This document shows positions 1 through 20,079 of a DNA stretch of 64,000 nt, in pieces. Position 1 is the first letter of the stretch. The number at the start of each line of letters is the position of its first letter. The DNA comes from Arbacia lixula (taxonomy: Eukaryota > Echinodermata > Echinoidea > Arbacioida > Arbaciidae): assembly GCA_963669155.1 (NCBI GenBank), contig OZ022576.1, positions 25,603,335-25,667,334 of the forward strand, in the 5' to 3' direction. A program made the position numbers and the translations under genes. Under the pieces are notes generated by a model. The model saw only the letters and a list, made by a program, of their open reading frames with translations. It made no database searches and was not told where the DNA came from.

Positions 1-642
1 TTGACAACAGGCCAAACGACAACAATTAGTTTAAAATAAACAATGTAATAGAAGCTTTCCCAATTGTTCACAGACCGTAGCCTACTATTCTTGTCACCTG
101 TTTTGAGATGGTTCCTTTATTAGAGGTTGAATATCGCAAATTGCTATGTCGGGTAAGCACATTACGTAACATCTCCTTTTGAAATGATATATCAACTGCT
201 TATCCTAATGAAAAAGGGAAAGGTCATAGTGACCAAACTTGCTCCAGAGCTAACTACGAACTGGTGTATTGGTGAATGTTTTTTGTCTGAACCCCTCATC
301 TGGCACTGATGCATTTTTGTCCAAGTGACATACCAAGATCACAAATAACAACAGTCTATCTGTCACGCAAAGTGTTTACCCAAGTAGGCATATTTTCGGT
401 TTGCCCAACTCATGAGGCCTTACACGTATGCATCACGCTTTACCTAATTATATCTAATCAGTTTAGTTCACCATTCTGTCTAGCACACCAGCGGTTAAAA
501 TGACATTACACTGACTTTAATTTACACAAAGAATAAACCTCTGGTTGTGTTCTTCAGGGAGTGAATTTTCACGTTACATCATATCAATGTATATACCTTC
601 TTTCTTAAAAACTGAAATGTAATTGTGTGTGAGTTGGTTTAC

Positions 643-1541
643 CTGCGATGTTGTTCTGCACCCATCTAAGGGCCATGACCTGGTCCAGCATGCCATAGTT
701 CCCTGGGGAGGCACTGTCACCTATAGGAGATGAGAGCATATTATTATGCCCTGTTGGGAGCACTTGTGAACCCCCTTTCTCTCATGTTATACATCTAGAC
801 AAGTCTAGACATAAAACTGTGATAAAAGATCAGCAGTATATATGCTTGATTGATTGAAAATCACATTTATTTCCTTCAAACAGATACAAAATAATATTTG
901 ACATAGTAACGAATACAGTATATATCTCGACACAAATTTGAAGGAGGCGAAAATCCGAAAAGCAGAGCTTGAGTTGGGGTCGCCATATACAAATAAGTAA
1001 CAAGTTACGTACTGTAATGACATCATATGTAATTGCATATAAAAAAAGTTAAGAGTATAAAAGAAACATACAGTAGATGGAGAAGAGGGAGAAGAAATGT
1101 AGGCATTAGAAGATAAGTTCATTTGAACAAAAGAGTAAACTGGTCGCAATAACGTAACATTGGTACATGTATATAGAGCTTGACTGACATTTGTCTAGCA
1201 TAGCAACAGGTAAGGCATGTGCATTAATTATCAATAGAAGTGGAAGGTAGTTCAAGCATCTCAACATGTCAATGATCTGCATTTAAATAAAGTTTCATTT
1301 TATAAGAGAAAGATTGCAAAGAACGAGAGTTTTGTAGGAGAGTTTGAACGAGCAAAGAACGAGAGCAAAGAACAAAGAACGAGCAAAGAACGAGAGTTTT
1401 GTATGCTACCCTCTTCTCTGCTCTGTGTTTTCTCTCTGTCACCCCATATCTCCTCTCTGCCTCTCTCACCCCACCATTCCTCTTTGCTCTCACACATGTA
1501 CACACAAACACACACACATACACACACAAACATACACACAC

Positions 1542-1607
<66 letters not shown>

Positions 1608-1773
1608 CCTTTCTCTGTTGCTACATAATATGTACTCATCTGTTTCCATCTCGCTCTTTGTATATCTCTCTCTCTCTCTGTAAAAATATACGTTCTTTTA
1701 TTATCGTCTCATTATCTCTCTCTCTCTCTTTTACTCTCTCTCTCTCTCTCTCTCTTTCTCTCTATCCCTCTCT

Positions 1774-1806
<33 letters not shown>

Positions 1807-4800
1807 CCCCTTTCTCTCCCTCTCTCCGTATTAATCGTACTCACCTGTTGTCATATACCCGTACACGCCCAGACGGTAGTTTAGGGTGACGAAGATGACA
1901 TCAGGCGCGAGGGCAACGATAGGCAAAGGTTCGTAGATTGTGTCAGAACCAGCTCCTAGTATAAAGCCACCCCCGTGAATCCACACAAGCACGGCTGCAT
2001 TTTGAGGCTTAAATTGATGGTCATAAGTGGATGATATTGATTTTATGATGATTGTATTTATGGGTGGAACAATTAATTATCATCTGGTGTGCCGTTACCA
2101 CAGAATGATTAAAGGAAAAGATAGTGGTAATTCTTACGAGCCATCATTATGGCAGAACCGTTCTGCGTCATCACAGACTTCGAATTACGTTTAATGGTAA
2201 TATTAATAATATTAATAATGTAATATTTGTGAGATTATTCCTTCCTGGTACACTTAAATCAAACAAGAATCGGACTCATAATCATTGCAGAACCGCACTG
2301 CATTGATTAAGTATCCCTTATTCTTTACTACTTCTACCCTCTAACTTTAAGACTAATCAAACTTTTATTTCCACTTCAAATTATGTAGATAGGCAACCAA
2401 TCGCTCGGATCACAATGAGGAAATGCAAACAAAATTTCCGGCGCCTTGATAACACTATTTGGTACACAATGTAGTAACATATGGTACATGATATTTATCA
2501 TGATATCATTTGTTGTGTGCCATCTGTGCATACGCGATATCTGCCATATATGTATTTATATGCGATAACTATACGAACTTCAAATAGCGTACATGTCTTT
2601 GCCCCGTCTTCTGTTTGCCATAAAGATGTGGCGACGTGAATACCAGACGCACTCGTGTTATAACTCTTGTAGAATGAGCAGATGAACAAATACTTCAATG
2701 CAGATAAGAACATGTCACATGATGAATATTGCAAGGACCAGTTAAACGTGGGGAGAATGCTTTGGACAGGTGCATCACGTACACCTATCACTGACGGTAC
2801 GGATGTGACGTCAACCGATCGGAACAATTTTAACGGATCAGAATCAATATAATAGGGGCTCGAAAGTGATTTCGATTTAATCCATGAAACGATAAGTTCA
2901 TGAACGATTCAGACGTGCAGCGTCTGTGAAATATTTATTTACAAAATACATTCTTCAGTTTAAACGCATCACTGTGCACGTCATCTATACCACAACATAA
3001 TCTAGTATGCCATTTGCTTACCCCAATTCAATGACCACTCCTACCACGAAACTGCCAGATGTATGGGGGAAATACTTCCATTACAGATTCTTGAGGAAAT
3101 TAGTTTTAAATATGAATGCAGGCCTACTGTGATACGAGCTTGACATCATTATGGCTCCGAATCACACCCATATTTCGTAGAATACAACTGTAACAGCACC
3201 TCATGCAAAATGTGATTTTGTACGTCACATCTTTATTGATAAAAATAGATAGTTTGGAGACTATCTAACTTAGAAAGCCCACAATTATGTTATATTTTAT
3301 TTATATGTTGTTCCTGATATAATACTGAGCATCTTTAATGTTCCTTCTATCATGAAATTTGTAACATACTTATATCCACTTAATCTTGGAAAATGTTGGT
3401 CTTAGGTTTAAATGATTATTAAATTTGGAATTTTAAGAACTTCTTGAAAGTATTAGAGCTGATATGATGCATTATGCATGTGCTGTAGGGTTTTGTGACC
3501 AACGATATGTTCTTTCGTGGTATTTGGTTTTATATTCCACATACTAAGAATGTTGCTATATGATTGGTCAAGAGTTAATCACGTGATAAAGCGTAGTTTT
3601 GCCCATCTGATCACCTGAGAAGAAAAGTTCCTGTTGTACGTCAAATTGTCATAGATGGTATAGATAGTTCGTCTCAGATGTGGAATATAAAGCAAATAAT
3701 CAACCTTTGGTTTCAGACAATGAGACGAACTATCACTTCCTCGGCGATCTGAATGTATACACTATCTTCCCTCAGCTGCGTTTCGGAAAGATTGCTACAT
3801 CCAGATCGCCTCGGACAATGTCGGAAGTGATAGTTCGTCCCATCACCTTCACCAACCTTGATTATTTGCTTACTAACAGTACTCATTGTATACATGGACG
3901 ATCTCCCTCATGTTGTCAAACACTGCATGATGGCATTGGACATGTTGGATGCACTTTTATGAACCATGTTTATTCGTCACGGTAACATCAAAAGACCTCC
4001 CGAATCACAATAAAATGTTTAAGGAGAATATGGCTTCGATTGAAGACTGGTTACTGCATAATGTAAGTATATGCCTAATGGCGAGTGAAAATAGATCATC
4101 AACCAAGTACAATGTTTCCCTTTTAACATGTTAAATAGATAAGAGTAAAGAGGAGATTGCAATAGAATGCGAACACTTAGGCGTCACCCTGAACACTTAT
4201 ATCACGGGGGTGCCAGGTAGGACACGTGAAATATTATGTGTCATTCTAAGTTAACAAAAATGTTTCACGTATGTTATAACAAAGATTGAAAAGCAAATTA
4301 AATAACAATTGAGCACAAACACACTTATATTAAATCTAATGTAATAGCGTACAGAAGGAACATAGCATGAAACATGACTTAAGGTCCCTATAGAGGAAGA
4401 ACAGTTCAAAAGTTAAAAGTCTCAAGCCCTCAACAAAAGGTCATATATGAGCAGGTTCATTATTTATGGAATAGTTTTACCTATTTGCAAAATGATGTAT
4501 AAATAATGTTAATGACCAGTTCATGATTTGTTTCACTATATATGTAGTGTTATATATATCATTTATATAGGTTATTCTTCCCGTCGTTAGTGAAATAAAA
4601 GAGGACAAAACTGGTGACTATCCAGCCATGTAACATTTAGTAACTTACCCGCGGTGACGCAACATGGACGCCCAGGTAGAGGCAGTCCTCGTCTACGTCT
4701 CGCTTGATCGGCATGAGTACGGCGTCATCGACAGGGCTAAACTGCTCGCACATAGGCCTGTCCTTGGTGGCCAGGTAAGTGCCTTCAATGGTCGACTCCA

Positions 4801-5044
4801 CCGGGGCTTCGAACCGGAGATCCCCGACGGGCGGCTGGGCGTACGGAATGCCCAAGAACGCCTCGATGGTCTGGTCGACGTGGAGGTGGTCGTGCTCGGT
4901 GTAGTGCATGTATATGCCGCGGAGTGAGGCCCCGGTCCCAGGAAGAATGACCACGGGGTTGGCTGCCAGGGCCCCTTCACCGCACCACCCCGTCACGAAC
5001 ACCACCGCCACGGCTACAAAGCATAGGGTGAGCTTACCCATCAT
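643..5044 (-). CDS. Carboxylesterase/cholinesterase-family protein, 5' part (gene A, partial)
   Basis: Three coding exons are seen on the minus strand: 5044-4649, 2007-1845 and 720-643; the rest lies beyond the left edge. The first exon encodes a signal peptide (hydrophobic run after MGKLTL, ending near GALAA) and the family hallmarks EAFLGIPYAQPPVGDLRF and DEDCLYLGVH. Exon 2 carries the oxyanion-hole motif HGGGF and LNYRLGVYGY; exon 3 encodes GDSASPGNYGMLDQVMAL. The exon with the catalytic serine is not in the window. Start: ATG at 5041 gives the cleanest signal peptide, but ATGs at 5044 and 5074 are in frame. Exons 2 and 3 (163 and 78 nt) equal those of gene B in length and phase, so the two are paralogues in head-to-head orientation. 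The protein should be a secreted alpha/beta-hydrolase esterase. The choline-binding Trp of acetylcholinesterase is not visible in the first Cys-Cys loop, so a general carboxylesterase is more likely than a true cholinesterase. Confidence 0.85.
721..1844. repeat. Gene A intron 2 with CA/CT microsatellites
   Basis: Intron between exons 1845-2007 and 643-720. It holds a (CA)n stretch at about 1500-1545 followed by long (CT)n tracts at about 1548-1612 and 1660-1830. Translations of this tract are low-complexity Ser-Leu or Arg-Glu repeats and not genes. Confidence 0.85.
2008..4648. other. Gene A intron 1
   Basis: AT-rich intron of 2.6 kb between the signal-peptide exon and the HGGGF exon. The recognisable content is the dispersed foldback element at 3531-3870; a short stretch near 2130-2165 resembles one near 54870-54900. 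I see no coding exon in it. Confidence 0.6.
3531..3870. repeat. Dispersed foldback element, copy 1
   Basis: This block recurs at 46479-47053 with high identity by eye, beginning TATTCCACATACTAAGAATG and ending CACCTTCACCAAC followed by a TTGATTATTTG tail. It contains a perfect 17-bp inverted repeat (3724-3740 against 3823-3839, GACGAACTATCACTTCC) and further imperfect pairing inside it. A non-autonomous DNA transposon is the simplest reading; no transposase is present. Confidence 0.8.
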
Positions 5045-5163
5045 GAAGCTGTTTGAGAACAGAAAGTGGCTCAAAGGCTTGCACGTCCTTCAATCAATTA
5101 AAGAATGTCAAAGAGAGACTCGACTGTTTCACCTAGAGCTCGCAAGCTCGACCTCTCTGCTCG

Positions 5164-5173
5164 CTATTTTATA
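5164..5173 (-). promoter_or_regulatory. TATA box of gene A
   Basis: Minus-strand TATAAAATAG lies about 120 bp upstream of the gene A start codon. With transcription starting about 30 bp downstream, the 5' UTR would be about 90-100 nt and unspliced. Assigned from motif and position only. Confidence 0.55.
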
Positions 5174-5897
5174 CGTATCCGGTGATATCCGTCATGGCAT
5201 GACAGTATTCATGGCGAGTAACATGTCTATGTTGATTTATTTTTGACGTCAGAGATAACATTATTTCATGAACCAATCCAGTTCTCCGAGAAGGTCTGAT
5301 TAACTTCAGTCTATTTTTAATGTCTGCTCAATCAATAGCCGCGAAAGATATTTTCTGGCGGATTTTCATCAGGCACGAGTTGATGCACATCATGATAAGG
5401 CAAAACGATATTTCTCGACACCCAGCTGCACGTGTTCAGTCAGGAGAAGGACAAGATAATTGAGAAGAAGGTGGCGAACAAAAGTGAAAAGTTCAGGATA
5501 TGAAAACACGGGAGAAGATGAGAAAGAGGACCAAAAAGAAAAGAGAGATGAACAAGAAGGAAACAGAATGAAACGAAACGAAACGAAACTAATACACTTT
5601 TTTCAGTTATTTCTATCTTTATTTCATTTAAACACAATCATGACAATTATTACATAAATCACAGACTTCACTTGAAGTATACAAAGTATTGCATTGGAAA
5701 TTAAATACAATTATCAATAAAATCAAAACAATATTACATGTTCAATGGTATACAAATCATTCAAAATGACATGGTCAATGATGGACAAATTATTCCAAAG
5801 AAACCAACAAAGAAGAAGAAAAATTAAGTCAGTTTATCAAATCTCACCCCCCACCCCATGCATCTAACTAAAACTACCCAAACTACTCACATAAACA

Positions 5898-5899
<2 letters not shown>

Positions 5900-5970
<71 letters not shown>
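5900..5970. repeat. (CA)n microsatellite
   Basis: Uninterrupted AC dinucleotide run of about 70 bp; a shorter related run lies at about 6150-6195. Confidence 0.95.
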
Positions 5971-5973
<3 letters not shown>

Positions 5974-6600
5974 AGGAAGAAAATGCATACCAATGATGTA
6001 TTCAGAACCGTTTGTCACCACAAACAATAATAATCTTTTTGGTTATTTCAAAATTATACATGTAAAACATTTGCAATTTAATATACAAATAAAAATATAC
6101 AACTATATTGAATACAAAAAATTTGTTACCTTAATACATACATGAAATCACACACACACACACACACACATGCACATACACACGTACACGCACACATTAT
6201 GACCACTAAACTATTAATATTAATTTAAATCCCCATGACGTTATAGCATGGTATAGCAATCCATCTATGATTTTAACCACAAAAAATGTCGATATCTTCA
6301 GCGGGCAAGGATTGCTCCTGAGCAAATGAAGATAGTCAAGGGCAGATCCAGCAAGGTGCCAAGGTGGGGGGGGGGGGGAGGGGGTGAGATTTTGCGTGAA
6401 ATTTTGCGTGAGATTTTGCGCGAGGGCCTTCTGGGCCCAGAGTCGCCAAGCAGGGGTGGGGGGAGAGGGGGGGGGGGTAGTTGGTGGGGTTTTTGTTTTG
6501 TTGTCCTATCAGGCAATTATTTCCCCTTTTCTTTTTTGAGATCCCAAGGGGGTATTCCGCCTCCTAATTTTCGTATATCCCCATTGTTTCCTCTTTTATT

Positions 6601-6850
6601 TAAAGGGTTACTAAATTAGAAAAATAAGTTCCCACTTATTTATGTAAAATTATCCACTAAAAACGAATTTCACATTCGTTTGCCGCAATAAAATCCTATT
6701 TTGACGAAAATTTGAAAAAAACGCATGCGTCTTTTTCAAATTTTCGTCAAAATGAGACTTTATTGCGGCAAAGGAATATGAAATTCGTTTTTTGTGGATA
6801 ATTTTACATAGAGTAGTGGGAACTTATTTTTCTAATTTAGTAACCCTTTA
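6601..6850. repeat. 250-bp palindromic foldback element
   Basis: The two arms are near-perfect reverse complements: the left end reads TAAAGGGTTACTAAATTAG and the right end CTAATTTAGTAACCCTTTA. The dyad centre falls in ACGCATGCGT at 6721-6730, exactly the midpoint of the element. There is essentially no spacer. This resembles a foldback MITE; flanks allow a TTAA-like target site but do not prove it. Confidence 0.85.
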
Positions 6851-6852
6851 AG

Positions 6853-7040
6853 AAGTACAAATCCTCAAAATATTCGGCCCGAACAATTTGAGGATTTGTG
6901 ATTTAATCACTAAATACTCGAAATGCGTATCATTTGAGGGCAAATAATTTTCCACAAGTTTCTAAAATGGACAATACATGAATTTTAGACCATTGGCAAG
7001 AAGATTGCTCACGATCACCCTTCTGGAGGCTTTTTGTCCT
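6853..7040 (+). repeat. Three-copy interspersed repeat, copy A
   Basis: Shares with about 14700-14840 (reverse orientation) and 29905-30045 (same orientation) the segments TTTCTAAAATGGACAATACA and AAGAAGATTGCTCA(C/T)GATCAC. Unclassified; no coding capacity. Confidence 0.75.
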
Positions 7041-8825
7041 CCCAGTACAGTACATGACCTATAAGTACATGGATATCCATCCCTTTGAACAAGGTTTGAT
7101 TCCGCCACTGAATATTCATGACTAGCAGTTGCTCTCAACAATATGACGCATACGCCATTGCGCTACGTTCACCTGGATTTTATAATAGGTCATACACATT
7201 CCTTTACATGCATACATTTCAGTTTTCGCAGCTGATCTTTTAATTTTGTCACTAAGTGCTTGTTATTTAATTAATAAGGACAAGCGAATACGAAACTTGA
7301 TACCTTTTGAGATGGAAATGATAGCTTGGGCACGGCTGGACACGTTTTTGCATGTTACATGTACTTGACTAAAAGGAAAATATCTGAAAGTAACGTTTCA
7401 TGCAATTTTTTAATGGATTGTGATGCGGAGCATTGTGAAATTGAGACTTTTATACTGCAACTTGACATCACGTTTAGAGCCTTTCTTCCATGTTGTAACA
7501 ATATTCCTCGATTGAATCTTTATAAATGCATCGTATATATTGCATGTCACAACTGCACAAGCATATGGGGTGAGGATATTTCCTCAAATCCTTCTGCGCA
7601 TCTGATTTTGTTTATACGTCAAATCCAGACAAAAATCATCCAGAGAATCGGCGGCATTGAACATTGAGATCAAAGAGAAAATCTTTGTTAACCATTCTAA
7701 TGTGACTAGAAGGAGAGTACAATGAATCTGCAATAATCAAACGGCTGATGGATATTAATTTATGATGATGGACATTCTTGCCTTAACGCACCAATGCAGT
7801 GCTGGGAGAGACGTGATGCGCGTTATTGCGGTCTCGTCTCCAGGTTACATAAACCGCTTAGATTTGGACGACCCTTCCAAACACTCAACTCGAAATAGAG
7901 CGATCGACATAATTCCGCTTGAGGTCAGGTTCTAGTTCTGATGTGGTGAGGGAAGTTTTTGTACAGTATTTCTTTTCTTCCATGTTTCGTATTATTAACG
8001 CAATCATTTTTGACCCTGCAAAAGGGCTACCCTACATCTTAAGCAAATAGGAAGTCGTGGTATAGAATACAGGACCCGTAATCAATGATATAGTCATTTT
8101 TTTTTTTATTTTTAAGATATCAAAGAGGAATGACGTCAAAATGAATTGATTGTTGAAATGAAACGAAATCCGAGCCCGGTGACGACAGCAGAACGGTTCG
8201 GCGATAAAAAACGACCCGTCATCATTAAGCTACAGCTACTACCCGGCCCTTCGTTATGAAATGTCACTGAATAAACAGAAGCAAAGACTGAATCTTGACC
8301 CTCTTTTCCATTGTTGGATGTGTCTAGATATCTTTGTCCATGATAATTTCACAATGCACATAGGACCCTCAACCCTCTCAACTCCTCAAGTAGCGTTTAT
8401 ACCTACTTGATTTTCAATTCGCATAAAGCACATTTTGACCCTTGCGATTTCCTTAACTGCTGGTCCATTGTGCCAGTTCTAACATGTCTAAAGATTTAAT
8501 TTACACAAACTTCTTCAGAGTACCGTGTTGCTAATCTGACTCTTCGCCAAATTGCCTAATGATCTGATAACATCGAGCCTGCATGTGATAGTACAAAGTA
8601 AATTTGCCTACTTCTAAGCGCATGATACGATTGCATTCATCTTCGGTATAAGGGCGTTGGTGATTACAATAGTCGGGTGTCTCTAAGAGCGATACTATAA
8701 TACTGAGATCATGTTTAGGATCTTAGCATGTTGACAGAAGAGCTCATTGGCTTATATCAGACCTAAAAAACGGACATTTTCCAGCTTTATTCTGTTTGCT
8801 TGACAACGGACACTAACGTATTGGA

Positions 8826-16160
<7,335 letters not shown>

Positions 16161-16594
16161 TTGGCTGTTCTTAACCAGCTCCAAGCGTCTTTCGCCAGCT
16201 TCTTGTAGTGTATCGAAGTGTGACGTCATAATTTTCATGCGCATATTTGCAATACAACATGTTCTAAATTATGTGGGTAGAGCATCCAGTGATGATCATA
16301 GTGGGGACCCTCATTGGGAGTGCCCCAAAACTATCCCGCTAGATAAAGTCTCGACCAGCATATCTCTCTCTTCAGGGATGTTGTGTAGAACCAGAAACCT
16401 GCACAACAATAGATATGACATCACTTCGATACTCTCTATATATATACATATGTCGACATGAAGGGCACATGTTGCAATGCAAATACAAGCAGTGTATAAT
16501 CATTATGATGTGTGATCACCGTTGATAACTTTATGTATGAAGCATAGAATATGCACCACCAAATAACTGACCATGCTATTTATACCGCAGATTT

Positions 16595-16779
16595 GTTTCT
16601 TCTTCTCCTTCTTCTTCTTCTTCTTCTTCTTCTTCTTCTTCTTCTTCTTCTTCTTCTTCTTCTTCTTCTTCTTCTTCTTCTTCTTCTTCTTCTTCTTCTT
16701 CTTCTTCTTCTTCTTCTTCTTCTTCTTCTTCTTCTTCTTCTTCTTCTTCTTCTTCTTCTTCTTCTTCTTCTTCTTCTTC
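16595..16779. repeat. (TTC)n microsatellite, about 185 bp
   Basis: A nearly uninterrupted TTC/GAA run lying 435 bp downstream of gene B. All long frames through it are homopolymeric artefacts. Confidence 0.97.
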
Positions 16780-17034
16780 ATCTCACACCCATTATATCTG
16801 TCTTTAATGAATATTCTTGAAAAAAACAAGGGTTCGAATATTAATTAATTTTCCAACTCCAGAGGGCGACGTGATAGCAATTTATACCGATCAATATTTC
16901 ACCCCTCAATATCATGAAGACACAAAAGTTATAAAAAAAAATATTTTCTGTGATGAAGTAGCCCATTAATATAGATATTTAATGAATATGATATTTTGAA
17001 AATTGATTTTGTGAAATCAACCAATATGCTGCAA

Positions 17035-17935
17035 TGCCTGTAACTCTCTATCTCTCTCTTCCTCTCATCCATACTATCTCTCTCTCTCTTCCTCTCATCC
17101 ATAATATCCAACTCTTCCTCTCATCCATACTATCTCTCTCTCTCTCTCTCTTTATCTCATCCTTACTATCCAACTCTTCCTCTCTTCCATACTATTTCTC
17201 TCTCTCTTCCTCTCATCCATACTATCTTTCTCTCTCTTCCTCTTATCCATAATATTTCTCTCTCTCCCTCTCATCTATTCTATATCTCTCTCTTTCTCTC
17301 TCTCTCTCTCTCTATCTTTCTCTCTCTCTCTCTTCCTCTCATTCATACTATCTCTCTCTCTTCCCTCTCTCTTCCTCTCATCCATGCTATCCAACTCTTC
17401 CTCTCATCCATACTATCTCTCTCTCTCTTCCTCTCATCCATGCTATCCAACTCTTCCTCTCATCCATACTATCTCTCTCTCTCTCTCTTCCTCTTATCCA
17501 TAATATTTCTCTCTCTCCCTCTCATCCATTCTATATCTCTCTCTTCCCTCTCTCTTCCTCTCATCCATGCTATCCAACTCTTCCTCTCATCCATACTATC
17601 TCTCTCTCTCTTCCTCTTATCCATAATATTTCTCTCTCTCCCTCTCATCCATTCTATCTCTCTCTCTCTCTCCCTTTCTCTTCCTCTCATCCATACTATA
17701 TCTCTCTCTCTTCCTCTTATCCATAATATTTCTCTCTCTCCCTCTCATCCATTCTATCTCTCTCTCTCTCTCTCCCTTTCTCTTCCTCTCATCCATACTA
17801 TATCTCTCTATCTTTCCCTCTCTCTCTCTAACTCTCTCTCTCTCTCTTCCTCTCATCCATACTATCTATCTCTCTCTCTCTCTTCCTCTCATCAATACTA
17901 TATCTCTTTCTAACTTTCTCTCCTTTCTCCTTTCC
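17035..17935. repeat. Pyrimidine minisatellite array, about 0.9 kb
   Basis: Tandem, irregular copies of a unit built from CTTCCTCTCATCCATACTAT plus a variable (CT)n spacer, with alternating variants ending in AATATTTCTCTC or ATCCAACT. Some 20 or more units occur, and larger blocks of several units recur (for example 17400-17470 and 17570-17640). Confidence 0.9.
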
Positions 17936-20079
17936 CTGTCTTGTGTTCCTATCTGTCTGTAATATCTTCCTCTGCCCCATATCCACATTCCCACGCTTGC
18001 ATAATATCCTTGAATGAGTCCTGGCGTGCCTGGAGTGTCCTTGTTTCGTTTCCAATTACATAATCTTTGAGGTTTTTTCCAGACTCTGGTTTCCTTGTTT
18101 CGGGTTCGTCATCATCTTTGCATCCTCTTTTACTTATAAACACTGGAACACTCTCTTTGGAGTACATTGGACGCGGCGATTATTTAAAGTTTTAAAAGTT
18201 TGAAAATTCCATTAACATAAAAAAACACCAAAACGGCAGGACATTTAGAAGTGATACACCATTTACGAATATCGTCATTGGACATTTGCTCACATAATTT
18301 ATACCACGTTATAACATTAACTACCTTACGTTCATCTCTAATGCTATACGTGCATTATCTGTAAAACTGATTATAATATACAGTCAAAGCAATGTACATA
18401 TTTTGCGATTGTACAGGAAACTAGTTTTAAACTTCGAAATTGTGCTTTTTAACTGTAAATTTGCAACAACATGTTTTCAAGTAGATTTAAATCTTTGTCT
18501 TTTTCCACAAAAGACAGACGTTGCAAATGTGTTGTATATAAAACCTACACGAATTTTTAAAACACATAAAAAAATTATCCATGGGGAGAATTATGTTTAT
18601 ATCATACATTTTCAATTATATCAATATGAAAGTAAAAACAAGCAGCCACTGTCACAATAATAGATTAAGTATATCCCTTGAAAAACAGGAAACTCTGACG
18701 CCTACGATAGACATAATTTATATGAAAGACTGGATTCCCCCTTAATGTCTAAAAGGGACTATTTTACGACATCAAAAGCACAAAGTGTGCTCAGAACATG
18801 GTATAGATAGTTGGATAAATTCCGGCTTACAATTTAAAAAAAAGGGAATCGCTCTGCACTGAAGTTTTTTTTTCATAATGTACGTTTTCATAATGGCAGT
18901 AATGATTTGTTAATCTCAAACTCATTTATGTATATATCAATCTTTGTAAATATAATAAAATGCAATGTCATATCACCTGCAAATTGTTTTCATCCAAATA
19001 AACGTTTATAAGATATATTGGAATTTGATATCGAATGAATTTTTGTCTGTGTTTGGATATAAGCATTTGGAAATGAAATGTACAAATAGTAAAACTTTGA
19101 AGCTGCATTTTTATCAATTAACCCGTTGAAGAATTGATCTACGTCAGTACGTATAGACCTACGCTCATCCGCACATTACCTACAATCTTTCGCCATTGTT
19201 TAACGTGTCAAATGATAGCAAAACTATGAAGAAAATACATCACAGCCTAACAAATGACCTCTAAAATAGCGACCTTCTTATCCATCATTAAAACATCCTT
19301 AACCTTGTTTATCACTTATCCTTTTTTTAACTTGCGTTGCTCTGTTTTTCAGATTGATCTGCATTTAATAAGAGTGACTACTGCCTTTAGACGGGAATGT
19401 CCATTAAATACGTGTAATATATACTGGGCAGTGTGTCTAAGGGCTGAGCACCTTGCTTAAGGTTAACTGGACTGGAAACCAGGAATTACGGGCGTCACGT
19501 GCTTTACTCATATTTCATTTAGCAGCGTTGGAATGAAAAATAGAATCCAACGATATGAAAATTGAGACAGCCAATTCAATTTAAAAAATATCACTTCGAA
19601 ACGAAAATTGTTTAAAAACTGATTTAGCCAGAAAGTCCTTTCAATACCACTCATCACTGCCAAATATCTTACGAAAAGAAAATACGATATGCCTGTTGCT
19701 ATCAAATGATTATTTATGTTCGTTTCAATATCGGTAAACCCACTTAATGTTCGAAATATGGGTGATATCCCAGCATCATGTTTAGAGACTAACCTTATCG
19801 AGAAAGTAAAACACTTCTAAAACATGTCAGTCCTTAAATATCTTATTTTATCGATGACAAAAAAAACACATTTTTTAATATTTGGTCTCACCCATAATGG
19901 TTTAAAATCTTGCGTATAATAATAAAGACGAACCTATACGAGTGAACTAAACTACATATTTTTTAATGAACTGAATAAATATGCTATAGAAGCTGAACTA
20001 AAACGAACCAAACGGCCTGGTGCCCTTTGACGGAGATACAACACAGTACCTCATCATAGTCGGTATATAAACATTTTTT
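17936..20079. other. AT-rich intergenic DNA
   Basis: No exon with family similarity, RNA gene or clear repeat was recognised on either strand in this stretch between gene B and the selenium-binding protein gene. Confidence 0.5.

Larger units (their letters stand above)
5174..8825. other. Intergenic region between divergent esterase genes A and B
   Basis: About 3.7 kb between the gene A TATA box and the gene B start. It contains a (CA)n array at about 5900-5970, a G-rich stretch at 6364-6480 with a triplicated GA(G/A)ATTTTGCG(T/C)G motif, the large palindrome at 6601-6850 and a dispersed repeat at 6853-7040. I found no convincing gene or clear TATA box for gene B. Confidence 0.6.

Noticed and set aside
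3680-3985. 101-codon open frame
   Set aside because: Falls within the dispersed foldback element; the related copy at 46479-47053 does not keep the same frame intact.
17035-17935. Regular repeats considered as a CRISPR array
   Set aside because: Units are adjacent low-complexity CT-rich repeats without unique spacers, in eukaryotic DNA.
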